A stretch of 64,000 bases of DNA from Rhizobium grahamii (GTDB lineage Bacteria; Pseudomonadota; Alphaproteobacteria; Rhizobiales; Rhizobiaceae). The notes beneath the pieces were generated by a model, which searched no databases, was not told the origin of the DNA, and saw only the letters and a list, made by a program, of their open reading frames with translations. The stretch covers positions 1,984,001 through 2,048,000 of the forward strand of contig NZ_CP043498.1 of assembly GCF_009498215.1 (NCBI RefSeq), given 5' to 3'. The position numbers were made by a program, and so were the translations under genes. This document shows positions 39,764-47,875 of the stretch, one piece after another. Numbering within the stretch: the stretch's first letter is position 1; every line of letters begins with the position of its first letter.

Positions 39764-40273
39764 TCAGTAGCTGGCCTCGACGAAAATCCTGGCCAGCGCT
39801 TCGATGCCGGCCTGGTCGTCGGCGTCGAAACGCGCCGGGGTCGGGCTGTCGAGGTCGATTACGCCCAGGATCTTGCCGTTGTGATGAAGCGGCACGACAA
39901 GTTCGGAGCGCGAGGCGGCATCGCAGGCGATATGTCCGGGAAAGGCATGCACGTCCTCGACGAGGATCGGGGTTCCCTTCTCCACCGCCGTTCCGCAGAC
40001 GCCACGACCGACCGCGATACGAACGCACGCCGCCTTGCCTTGGAATGGCCCGAGAACCAGTTCGCTGTCCGACTTCAGGAAATAGAATCCGGCCCAGTTC
40101 AAATCCGGCAGCATCTCGAACATCAGGGCAGACGTATTTGCGGCATTGGCGATCATATCCCGCTCGCCGTGCAGCAGGCCTTGAAGCTGCTGCTGCAGTT
40201 CTTGGTAGAACGTGGCCTTGTCCGCATGCGTTATCTTGGAAGCCTGAAACATGGCCTGAACACTCGCTGTCAT
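39764..40273 (-). CDS. msrC: Free methionine-(R)-sulfoxide reductase, GAF type
   Basis: A 169-residue GAF-domain enzyme reducing free methionine-R-sulfoxide. The catalytic Cys residues are visible: CVRIAVGRGVCGTA and FPGHIACDAASRSE, spaced as in fRMsr, followed by ELVVPLHHNGKILGVIDLDS. Converges with the RHH gene; a short stem TGAGCC/GGCTCA overlaps the two stops. Confidence 0.88.
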   Translation of the reverse strand: MTASVQAMFQASKITHADKATFYQELQQQLQGLLHGERDMIANAANTSALMFEMLPDLNWAGFYFLKSDSELVLGPFQGKAACVRIAVGRGVCGTAVEKGTPILVEDVHAFPGHIACDAASRSELVVPLHHNGKILGVIDLDSPTPARFDADDQAGIEALARIFVEASY

Positions 40274-40591
40274 TGGGATGCGCTCGATATAATAGGCTGA
40301 TCACACTTTGCCAATGCCGCGGTCACATCGCCGCGAGTGGGCAGGCTGCGGACTTGTCGGAATGCGACGGCACCATATCTATTATGAGTGGCGACCTTTT
40401 GGTCATCAGCGAACCGGATGCCCGCAACGATGTGCAGCGCACCGCTCGCCGTAAAGCGTTATCGTTCCGGCGAAACCGGCATGTTTTTGATGATGCGTCA
40501 TAAGCGTCCACCCCGTGGCGGCGAGTGTTCGTCGCGACGATGTATTGAAGTTGTTGTTTGAAGTGGCTCCATTCATACCCGAGGCAAGACA
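40274..40591. other. 318-bp stretch between msrC and a small unknown gene
   Basis: Promoter region of the minus-strand msrC lies at its left end. No convincing gene, palindrome or repeat was seen. Several short open frames here lack a ribosome site and look like chance. Confidence 0.45.
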
Positions 40592-40851
40592 ATGACCCCG
40601 AAGACAGACGTGTAGTCTTCAGCCACCGCGAAATCGCGGCGATCATCAAAGGAATTACGCAAGAGGACGGGACGGAAGCACCGATCACCGGAAAATCACT
40701 TGGCGAGGCGATCTTGTTCGTCTCCGAAGAGGCCGCGACGAGTTCTTCGAGCGCGCATGTCATCTACGGGGCGAATGAATCGTTGAGCTATACCGATTGC
40801 CTCAGCATCTACAGGGATTATGGCGCGGCTCTGCGCGCCGGATCGCATTGA
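40592..40851 (+). CDS. Small unknown protein, start region probably frameshifted
   Basis: The open frame for IIKGITQEDGTEAPITGKSL...LSIYRDYGAALRAGSH has no good start of its own: the only in-frame start is a TTG at 40558 without a ribosome site. ATG 40592, with GAGGCAAG before it, reads MTPKTDV* in another frame, but restoring one C at GACGTG (about 40609) gives MTPKTDRVVFSHREIAAI and joins the frames. The protein, about 87 residues, matches no family I know. Calling it a frameshift is inference. Confidence 0.5.
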
Positions 40852-40868
40852 TGACCGGAGCATGATGA

Positions 40869-41336
40869 ATGGCGACAAGAAGCGCCGGTCTGCTTATTCA
40901 CCGCCAGCATGAAGGTCGTCTAGAGGTCCTGCTGGTTCACCCCGGCGGACCTTACTGGGCCAAGAAGGATGACGGTAGTTGGTCGATCCCGAAGGGTCTG
41001 GTCGACGAGGGAGAAGACGAACTCTCCGCCGCCAGGCGCGAGGTACGGGAAGAGATCGGTCACACTCCGGAAGGTCCCTTCACCTTTATCGGCTCCTACA
41101 AGCAGCCGAGTGGCGGGAAGATCGTCATTGCCTGGTCTGTCCCGGCTGAGATCGACATCGACAGGATCGTGAGCAACAGCTTTGCCATGGAATGGCCACC
41201 ACGTTCCGGCCTCACGCAGGAATTCCCGGAAGTCGACAGAGCCGCGTGGTTTTCGCTCTATGAGGCGGATGTGAAGCTGCTTGCCGGTCAGCGCCCGATC
41301 TTGAGGGATTTTGCCGCCGCTCATCCAGCAGCGTGA
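40869..41336 (+). CDS. NUDIX hydrolase
   Basis: A 155-residue pyrophosphohydrolase with the Nudix box GLVDEGEDELSAARREVREEIG (G-X5-E-X7-R-E-X2-E-E-X-G). Resembles the diadenosine/NTP-cleaning group with N-terminal SAGLLIHRQHEGRLEVLLVHPGGPYW. Substrate not determinable. 17 bp after the preceding unknown gene. Confidence 0.9.
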   Translation: MATRSAGLLIHRQHEGRLEVLLVHPGGPYWAKKDDGSWSIPKGLVDEGEDELSAARREVREEIGHTPEGPFTFIGSYKQPSGGKIVIAWSVPAEIDIDRIVSNSFAMEWPPRSGLTQEFPEVDRAAWFSLYEADVKLLAGQRPILRDFAAAHPAA

Positions 41337-41447
41337 GCGCAGCGCACTCCTCTTCTGCTGCATGGCAGCTATTCTCATTCAGCGTTCGCTCCGCGGGTAT
41401 TTCTGGGCCATGGTAGCTTACCCTCCTCCGTCAATGATTCTGGCCAC

Positions 41448-42398
41448 ATGACAGCTCCCCATTCGCCGCTCCGCGGTGTTCTCGTAGCGTTTGCCGCTTA
41501 CGCGGTTTTCGCGTTCAGCGACGCATCCATCAAAATCCTTCATGGTAGCATTCCGGCCTATCAGGTCGCCTTCATCGGCGCTCTGTTCGGAACAGCCGTT
41601 CTTCCCTTTATCAAGGGCAAGGACGACTCATGGCTCGATATGGTTCGTTCATCCAACCGCTCACTGTGGCTGCTGAGATTCGTCTGCGGCGCCGTCGGCG
41701 CCATTGCGTCGATCATCACGTTTACGAAGCTGCCGATGGCTGAAGCCTTCTGTCTGCTGTTCCTGCTTCCCTCCTTCGTCACCATTCTTTCGGTGATCTT
41801 CCTGAAGGAAGATGTGCGCTGGCAGCGCTGGGCCGCCGTCATCGTCGGCTTCCTCGGCGTGCTGGTGGTGCTTCGGCCGGGTTTCAGGGAACTTTCGGTC
41901 GGACATCTCGCCGCTGCGATCGGCGGATTGGCCGCGGCGATCTCGATCGTGGTGCTCAGAAAGATGGGCCCTGCGGAAAAGCGGCTGTCCCTCTATGGCG
42001 CGGCATTGCTCGGCACGATTATTGTCAGCGGCATCCTGATGCTGTCGCAAATGGCTATGCCGACACCAAGCCAGTGGTTCTTCTTGGCGAGCTACGGCCT
42101 GCTCGGCGCCGCCGGCAACGTGATGCTGATGACCGCCGCGCGCATGGCACCGGCGAATCTTGTCGCTCCACCGCAATATAGCCAGATGCTCTGGGCAATC
42201 GCCTTCGGCTACCTGATTTTCGACGATACGATCGATCTTCCGATGGCCGGCGGTATCCTGCTCATCATCTGCTCCGGCCTGCTGACGCTGGCGCGCGAAC
42301 GCAAGCGTGGCACGCCGCTTCCGACATCGGTCGTTTCGACCGACAGCCAGGCACCGCTCGCAACCACGAAGTCTCTAGAGACCGCCGGCGCGGATTAA
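41448..42398 (+). CDS. DMT superfamily transporter (EamA domains)
   Basis: A 316-residue inner-membrane protein with about ten hydrophobic helices in two EamA repeats (FAAYAVFAFSDASIKILHG; ...YGLLGAAGNVMLMTAARMAPANLVAPPQYSQMLWAIAFGYLIFDD). Substrate unknown. A strong terminator follows. Confidence 0.87.
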   Translation: MTAPHSPLRGVLVAFAAYAVFAFSDASIKILHGSIPAYQVAFIGALFGTAVLPFIKGKDDSWLDMVRSSNRSLWLLRFVCGAVGAIASIITFTKLPMAEAFCLLFLLPSFVTILSVIFLKEDVRWQRWAAVIVGFLGVLVVLRPGFRELSVGHLAAAIGGLAAAISIVVLRKMGPAEKRLSLYGAALLGTIIVSGILMLSQMAMPTPSQWFFLASYGLLGAAGNVMLMTAARMAPANLVAPPQYSQMLWAIAFGYLIFDDTIDLPMAGGILLIICSGLLTLARERKRGTPLPTSVVSTDSQAPLATTKSLETAGAD

Positions 42399-42444
42399 AT
42401 CCGCCGGCTGTTGAACGAAGCGGCGAAGACATCTTCACAAAAAG

Positions 42445-42482
42445 CAACACCCCTGCCGGCGGCAACGCAGGCAGGGGTGTTG
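42445..42482. terminator. Bidirectional intrinsic terminator
   Basis: CAACACCCCTGCC pairs with GGCAGGGGTGTTG, 13 bp stem, between the stops of the convergent DMT and exported-protein genes. An A-rich run before and TTTT after serve both directions. Confidence 0.85.
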
Positions 42483-42502
42483 AGTTTTAGGCGATCGAAA
42501 CT

Positions 42503-42850
42503 CTATCGACGCAGAACGGGGCAGCCACGAACGTTGCCGAAGCTGATTTCATCCGGACCGCGGCGCGACCAGCCCTGCACGATCACGCGGCGCGGCGTCA
42601 CGTCGACGACGTGGGCGCGGCGGAAGCCGTAGTCGCGCGCGATATCTTCGGCAAGCCGAGGATCACAGCCACGAGGACGGCCATAACCCGGCGGCGGCGG
42701 TGGTGGCGGACGGTAATAGCCGGGAGGCGGTGGCGGACGACCGCTACCGATATAGACATCCACCTGAGCGGACGCCGGCGCCACTGCTCCGGCAAGCGTG
42801 CCGGCAGCAAGCACCGCGGCGATACCCGCCTTGGCCAGAAACTGCTTCAT
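42503..42850 (-). CDS. Small exported proline-rich protein (paralogue A)
   Basis: A 115-residue protein starting at ATG 42850 after GGAGAG, with a signal peptide ending near ASAQ (residue 29), a Pro/Gly/Tyr-rich linker (RPPPPPGYYRPPPPPPPGYG) and a short C-terminal domain with two Cys: GCDPRLAEDIARDYGFRRAHVVDVTPRRVIVQGWSRRGPDEISFGNVRGCPVL. The same domain pattern recurs in the neighbouring gene at 42998-43300. Unknown function. Confidence 0.75.
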   Translation of the reverse strand: MKQFLAKAGIAAVLAAGTLAGAVAPASAQVDVYIGSGRPPPPPGYYRPPPPPPPGYGRPRGCDPRLAEDIARDYGFRRAHVVDVTPRRVIVQGWSRRGPDEISFGNVRGCPVLRR

Positions 42851-42997
42851 CAAACTCTCCATATCCTCACGGCCGAAACCGCGACTGCTCCGATTTTACT
42901 CGTCCCGGTCGGCCACGGCCGTCCCGGATACGCCTACTCATATGCGATTCGCACAAAGCCGTTCGAAAATGGCACCGCTATGGCGAATCCCAGGCCG

Positions 42998-43300
42998 TCA
43001 ACGACGGATCAGCGGACATCCCCTAACGTTGGCGAACCACATCTGTTCCCATCCGCGATAGCCCCGTCCCGAGACAGCAACCCGCTTTGGCGTCATATGC
43101 GTGACCCGCGCATTGCGAAGACCGGCCCACCGCGCCTTCTGCACGGCTTCAACAGGCCAGCAACCACGGACCGGACGATACTGGACGTCGATCACAGCGG
43201 CATGCTGCATTGAAGCCGCATCGGCGACGGAAGAGGTTGCAGGCATGGAGGCAAAAGCAACGAAGGCTGCGAAGGCAACGCGGGCGACGAATTGATGCAT
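42998..43300 (-). CDS. Small exported protein (paralogue B)
   Basis: A 100-residue protein with a signal peptide (about 1-28) and a C-terminal domain similar to paralogue A: GCWPVEAVQKARWAGLRNARVTHMTPKRVAVSGRGYRGWEQMWFANVRGCPLIRR. Shared: Cys-x-P, A(R/H)V-x3-TP-(R/K)RV-x-V, NVRGCP and the terminal RR. Paralogue A and B are therefore a tandem duplication that diverged. Unknown function, presumably periplasmic. Confidence 0.75.
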   Translation of the reverse strand: MHQFVARVAFAAFVAFASMPATSSVADAASMQHAAVIDVQYRPVRGCWPVEAVQKARWAGLRNARVTHMTPKRVAVSGRGYRGWEQMWFANVRGCPLIRR

Positions 43301-43401
43301 AACGAACTCTCAAATCAGTTTCATTGATCTCCCTTGCGGGATTGAGGCAACCATAAGCCGCTGAAAATGAACGATGTTCGAATTGCCTATTCAGATTGGG
43401 T

Positions 43402-43824
43402 TCAGGCGCCGAGATGCAGCACGACTTCACGCCGATGCGGGCGATCGCGATGCTCGAAGAGATAGATCCCCTGCCACGTGCCTAGCGCCAGCCGTCCCGA
43501 AATAACCGGGATACCGATGGAAACCTGGGTCAAAGCGGCCTTGATATGAGCAGGCATGTCATCCGGTCCCTCTGCCGTATGCACGATCCAGCGCATCGAA
43601 GGATCCGAGGAAGGCGGCACCAGCCGGGTAAAAAATGCCCGCAGATCCTGCTGCACATCCGGGTCGGCGTTCTCCTGGATGATCAGGGAACAGGAAGTGT
43701 GCCGGACAAACACCGTGAGTAACCCCTCGGTGACCGCGCACGTGCGGACAAAGGCGCTGGCCTCATGGGTAAATTCATAGAGCCCCTGGCCTTGTGTAGC
43801 CAGGCTGATGATCTTCTGAGGCAT
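43402..43824 (-). CDS. YjbQ family protein (UPF0047)
   Basis: A 140-residue protein of the YjbQ family, a secondary thiamine-phosphate synthase-like fold: HTSCSLIIQENADPDVQQDLRAFFTRLVP, WRIVHTAEGPDDMPAHIKAALTQVSIGIPV and GTWQGIYLFEHRDRPHRREVVLHL. The His residues of the Cys/His cluster are present. ATG 43824 after GGAG. Precise role unclear. Confidence 0.85.
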   Translation of the reverse strand: MPQKIISLATQGQGLYEFTHEASAFVRTCAVTEGLLTVFVRHTSCSLIIQENADPDVQQDLRAFFTRLVPPSSDPSMRWIVHTAEGPDDMPAHIKAALTQVSIGIPVISGRLALGTWQGIYLFEHRDRPHRREVVLHLGA

Positions 43825-43901
43825 GATGGTGCTCCGCACAGGCTTGACGTCGCCGCAGCAGTGGCTGCGGCGCTCGGCTCATGTCAATCCTTGGCGTCAG
43901 G

Positions 43902-44255
43902 TCAGAGCCGCAGAAATGGCTCGAAACCGCCGAAGATCATCCGCTTCCCGTCGAAGATGGACTTCCATTCGTCGCCCTGAAGGCGCGAGTCTGCCATCAC
44001 CTTCTCGACGATTTCATCGCGATCCTTGCGGGAATCATAAACGATCCAGGAAAAGACGACGACCTCGTCCTCTTTCGCCTGAACGGCGCGGGGAAACGAC
44101 GTGACCTCGCCGTAGGGCACGTCGTCGCCAACGCACTCGACATATTCCTTTGCGCCGTAAGACTTCCAGATGGCTCCTGTTGTCGCCGAGAAGGCCTTGT
44201 AGGCCTCGATATTCTGCTTCGGCACCGCAACGATAAATCCATCGACATAAGGCAT
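43902..44255 (-). CDS. DUF1428 family protein
   Basis: A 117-residue protein of a dimeric alpha/beta ferredoxin-like family: MPYVDGFIVAVPKQNIEAYKAFSATTGAIWKSYGAKEYVECVGDD...FSWIVYDSRKDRDEIVEKVMADSRL...FDGKRMIFGGFEPFLRL. Function unknown. It lies downstream of the LysR gene on the same strand. Confidence 0.87.
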   Translation of the reverse strand: MPYVDGFIVAVPKQNIEAYKAFSATTGAIWKSYGAKEYVECVGDDVPYGEVTSFPRAVQAKEDEVVVFSWIVYDSRKDRDEIVEKVMADSRLQGDEWKSIFDGKRMIFGGFEPFLRL

Positions 44256-44378
44256 GCTGTTCTCCCTTCATGGCGTCCTTCTTCAAGGACGGACGAGTTC
44301 ATGAGAAACCGACATGCACATAAAGATGAGTCGCGATCGCGAATGGGCAAGCGCGGAATTATCGGGAGGTAGGCTGCC

Positions 44379-45346
44379 TCAGCCGTCCGTTGCCGTTTCG
44401 AAGGCCCTGGTCGGAACGCGAAAGGTCTTGAACTTGTCGACCAGAAAATCGACCAGGGCGCGAACGGCGGTTGGCAGACCACGCGAGGCGGTAAAGACGA
44501 TATAGATGGTTGCCTGCGACATCTGGTAGTCCGGCAGGAGATGAACGAGGCTGCCGTCCCGTATCCCTTCCGCGCACAAGTGATCGGGCAAGAGGCCGAC
44601 GCCAACGCCGGCGTAGATCGCCTCCAGAACGGCGGGAACGCTGCGGCAGCTCATGCGCGGCCGATGCTCATGCCGGTGCATCGCCCCATCGGGCCCTTGA
44701 ATTCCCAGACGTCGGTGTCGCGCCATTCGTTCATGGTACCCGTAAAGGAAACCGTCGGAACATCTGAAAGGCACTCGATGCCCCCGCCCTGGGGCACGAG
44801 TTCGGCCAGCTGCTTGTTGGCGACCAGGATCAGATCGACCTTGCTCAGGACGCGCATCGTCAGTTCGGAATCGGTTTCGTCATTCAATTGCGCACGGATC
44901 GCCAGATCCAGACGATCATTGATGATATCGACGCGGCTGTCTGTCGCGAGGATCTGCAGCTGGACGCGCGGATGGCGCAGCAGGAACTCAGGAAGAATAC
45001 CCGCGAGCGACCCTTCGAGAAGACCGGTCGGCACACTGATGCGGACCTGCCCCTGCGGCTCGCCACTCGCCTCGTTCACCGCCTTCGCTGCCCGGTCGAC
45101 CTCCCGCAGCATGTTCTCGCAGTATCCGTAGAGCGACTGGCCGATCTCCGTGACACGGAACCGATGAACGGTCCGCTCGATCAATCGGACGCCGAGCCGC
45201 TCCTCGAGCGCCGATATCCGCCTGCTCAACTTCGATTTAGGCAACCCCAGGACGCGTCCGGCCGAGGAAAACCCGCCGTGCCGCACAACAGCCGCGAAAT
45301 AGGCGAAATCGTTCATATCAGGAAAGGAGAAATCCGCGGCAGGCAC
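44379..45346 (-). pseudogene. LysR-family regulator, frameshifted in this sequence
   Basis: Frame 1 (start GTG 45346, after AGAGGTGCCAA) encodes the HTH (MNDFAYFAAVVRHGGFSSAGRVLGLPKSKLSRRISALEERLGVRLIERTV) and most of the effector domain, up to DVWEFKGP near 44695. It then breaks, but the second frame continues as DGAMHRHEHRPRMSCRSVPAVLEAIYAGVGVGLLPDHLC to the stop at 44379. Restoring one C in the GGG/CCC run near 44691 gives a normal 322-residue LysR protein. A palindrome GTTCCAAATTTGGAAC lies 91 bp upstream. Confidence 0.85.
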
Positions 45347-45833
45347 TTGGCACCTCTTTTAAAATGCTAACTACGCCCCCGCCACCGTCAATTACGCCTG
45401 TTGAGCGCAGATGCCAACAGCCCAAAAATGGCGTTCGTTCCAAATTTGGAACATTGCGTTCCAAAGACCGGCCTTCAACTGGCTGCTCGCCGATATTATG
45501 TCGCGGTCGTAATGCGCACGGCGTGATTTGCGTCGTGTTCCTATCGCTCTCACGAGCCTTCGCAACAGCAATAGAACTTTTGTGCGACGCACCAGCGGCG
45601 CAACGAAGCAGTGTGCCTAAGTATTTGATATTGTTGCGAAAAAACCACAAAATGAGTAAAACGAAAGTTTAGGGCGCCCATTTTGATGATGGGAGAATTG
45701 ATAGATTTACTGAACGATGAAAGAGAAGGGACAGCGGTTCGCTGATCCGCGCGCCGAAAGGCAATTACCGGAACGGCCGCCAACCGACTTCATGGTCTGG
45801 CGGTAGTCCCTTCGAAAAGGAAATGGATTTCAA
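45347..45833. other. 487-bp intergenic region between LysR gene and porin
   Basis: Besides the palindrome at 45437-45452, the part near 45600-45720 is AT-rich and probably holds the porin promoter; a long leader with AAAAGGAAATGG (45818-45829) precedes the porin ATG. I saw no small gene or repeat. Confidence 0.5.
45437..45452. promoter_or_regulatory. Palindromic site upstream of the LysR gene
   Basis: GTTCCAAATTTGGAAC, perfect 16-bp palindrome, with a third half-site GTTCCAAA at 45458-45465. It could be the autoregulatory site of the LysR regulator. It is 381 bp before the porin gene, so an effect on the porin is possible but less likely. Confidence 0.6.
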
Positions 45834-46853
45834 ATGAACATACGGATGGTTTTGTTGACCTCGGCGGCGGCTCTCGCTGCTGCGTCCTCGCCGGTTTTCG
45901 CTGCTGACGCCATCGTTGCAGCTGAGCCGGAACCGGTTGAATACGTCCGCGTCTGCGACGCGTACGGCACGGGTTACTTCTACATCCCCGGCACCGAAAC
46001 CTGCCTGAAGATCGGCGGTTACCTGCGTTTCGAAGTATACGGCGGCCCCAACCAGAAGGGTACGTCTGACTGGAACGCTCGTACGCGCGCTCAGGTTCAG
46101 TTCACCGCCAAGAGCGACACTGAATACGGCCCGCTGACCGGCGTTATCGTTCTCCGCAACAACGGCGACAACGCTTCGACGACCAGCACGCTCGACTCCG
46201 CTTACATCGACATCGCCGGTCTCCGCGCTGGTCTGTTCTACAGCTGGTGGGATGATGACCTGAGCGGCGAGCCGGACGTTCTATCCAGCTACCAGACCCT
46301 GCACAACTCGTTCCGCTACCAGTACGAATCCGGCGACTTCTACGCTGGCGTATCGGTTGACGAACTGGAAGACGGCGCTGGCGCAACCAACGGCACCAAC
46401 AGCGGCAACGCTATCGGTATTGCTGCTGCAATCGGCGGCAAGACTGGCGCGTTCTCCTACCAGGTCATCGGTGGCTACGACACCGACACCGAAGAAGGCG
46501 CAATCCGCGCGATCGGTTATGCCGACATCGGACCGGGCACCCTCGGCCTGGCTGCTGTTTATGCTTCCGGCATCAACAGCTACTACGACGAGTCGGAGTG
46601 GACGGTTGCTGCTGAATACGCTCTGAAGGCAACCGACAAGTTCACCTTCACCCCGACCGTTCAGTACTTCGGCGACTACGGCCATAATGCCACCAACACC
46701 GACTTCGCTTCTGGCGACGCTTGGAAAGTTGGCGTAACGCTCGATTACCAGATCGTAGACAACCTCTACGCCAAGGCAACCGTAAGCTACCTCGACCCGA
46801 AGCACGACGACGACGTAACGACGGGCTTCTTCCGCCTGCAGCGCGCGTTCTAA
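45834..46853 (+). CDS. ropA: Outer-membrane porin (RopA/Omp2b family)
   Basis: A 339-residue trimeric beta-barrel porin with a signal peptide ending at VFAAD (residue 23) and the alphaproteobacterial porin start YVRVCDAYGTGYFYIPGTETCLKIGGYLRFEVYG, where two Cys lie close together; C-terminal strand ends in FFRLQRAF (terminal Phe for BAM recognition). Codon use and the strong ribosome site suggest high expression. Monocistronic. Confidence 0.9.
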   Translation: MNIRMVLLTSAAALAAASSPVFAADAIVAAEPEPVEYVRVCDAYGTGYFYIPGTETCLKIGGYLRFEVYGGPNQKGTSDWNARTRAQVQFTAKSDTEYGPLTGVIVLRNNGDNASTTSTLDSAYIDIAGLRAGLFYSWWDDDLSGEPDVLSSYQTLHNSFRYQYESGDFYAGVSVDELEDGAGATNGTNSGNAIGIAAAIGGKTGAFSYQVIGGYDTDTEEGAIRAIGYADIGPGTLGLAAVYASGINSYYDESEWTVAAEYALKATDKFTFTPTVQYFGDYGHNATNTDFASGDAWKVGVTLDYQIVDNLYAKATVSYLDPKHDDDVTTGFFRLQRAF

Positions 46854-46869
46854 TTTCCGAAATCTCGGG

Positions 46870-46888
46870 GCCCCGGCATTGTCGGGGC
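46870..46888 (+). terminator. Possible terminator after the porin gene
   Basis: GCCCCG pairs with CGGGGC around a 7-base loop, 17 bp after the stop; the following T-run is weak. Confidence 0.45.
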
Positions 46889-47017
46889 GCCATCCGTATT
46901 GCGTTTTCTGATCCGATTGACCTCCGATCAGTTACGGGGATTGGTCCGGTTTCCCTGCCGGACCATCCTTGCTAAGACGGCCGCCTTCATTACGCAGCTC
47001 CCCGGCCAAACGCCAAG

Positions 47018-47397
47018 CTAGGCAGGAAGCACTTCGATCGAATCGACGCGGTCCGGATAGAAGGCGAAGTAGCCGGCGATTTCCTCCACTGCCCCATAGG
47101 GATCTTCGTAGGTCCATATCGCGTTCTTCGAACGCTCTCCGCCAGGCAGGATGCTGAAATAAGACGCCTCGCCCTTGTAGGGGCAATAGCTGTGATGATC
47201 TGTCCTCTCGACGAGCGAAAGATTCACATCCTCGCGGGGATGTATTGAACCACAGGATAGGACGCCTCTTTCAGCGTGAGCGCGCGTCGGCTATCCGCGA
47301 TCACGCGCCCGCCCGCCGTTACGACGACGCGGCTTGAACTCGGATCGATCGTGATCGGGTGATCGGGACCAGGTAATTTCATCGGCTGTGCTGACAT
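47018..47397 (-). pseudogene. DUF427 domain protein, frameshifted in this sequence
   Basis: Frame 1 from ATG 47397 (after AGGAG) reads MSAQPMKLPGPDHPITIDPSSSRVVVTAGGRVIADSRRALTLKEASYPVVQYIP; frame 2 continues EDVNLSLVERTDHHSYCPYKGEASYFSI...DRVDSIEVLPA. Restoring one C in the CCCC run (plus strand G-run 47236-47239) joins them to one DUF427 domain of about 127 residues, including the family motif HSYCPYKGEASY. Function unknown. Confidence 0.85.
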
Positions 47398-47560
47398 CGG
47401 CGGCTCCTGTCGGGTGATACCCGCCATATAGAGCCTGTTGCGGAAATTGCAGGAGCGCCGGGCAATCCCACAATCGAAAACAGCCAAGGATCACACCGGA
47501 AAATCTCGCGTCAGCGACAAACGCCTTCGCTTAGTTCAACAGCAATCGGAACTGAGAAGA

Positions 47561-47722
47561 TCAGTGCCAGGTCTTGACGTCAACGTCACCTGACAGCGCG
47601 GAAAACGTGTCTTCCAGCGCGGCGACAAGAATATCGGTCAGTTCATCACCACGATTTTCGACGAACGTCACCTTGGTGTCTTCGTCCTGCAGCTCGAAAA
47701 AGCGGTCAATCAGATCCGACAT
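47561..47722 (-). CDS. Small acidic protein, 53 residues
   Basis: MSDLIDRFFELQDEDTKVTF, then VENRGDELTDILVAALEDTF and SALSGDVDVKTWH. The start has an AAAGGACAATGA site directly before it. Acidic, alpha-helical in appearance, no family known to me. It lies 153 bp after the DUF930 gene's downstream end and could be its own transcript. Confidence 0.6.
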   Translation of the reverse strand: MSDLIDRFFELQDEDTKVTFVENRGDELTDILVAALEDTFSALSGDVDVKTWH

Positions 47723-47875
47723 TCATTGTCCTTTCGTTCGCCACCGACATCGGGCGATGAGACGAACTTAGGAAACCTTACTTGTGCCGAACTGGAGCGG
47801 CGGCCGATTTCAGTTCACCCTTCGGTAAGCAAACAACCTAGAGGAATCCTCGGTTTCGTCCAGCCCTGACGCAAA

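Noticed and set aside
40384..40503. A 39-codon frame (MSGDLLVISEPDARN...)
   Set aside because: No ribosome site, no conserved pattern, and inside a region without operon context.
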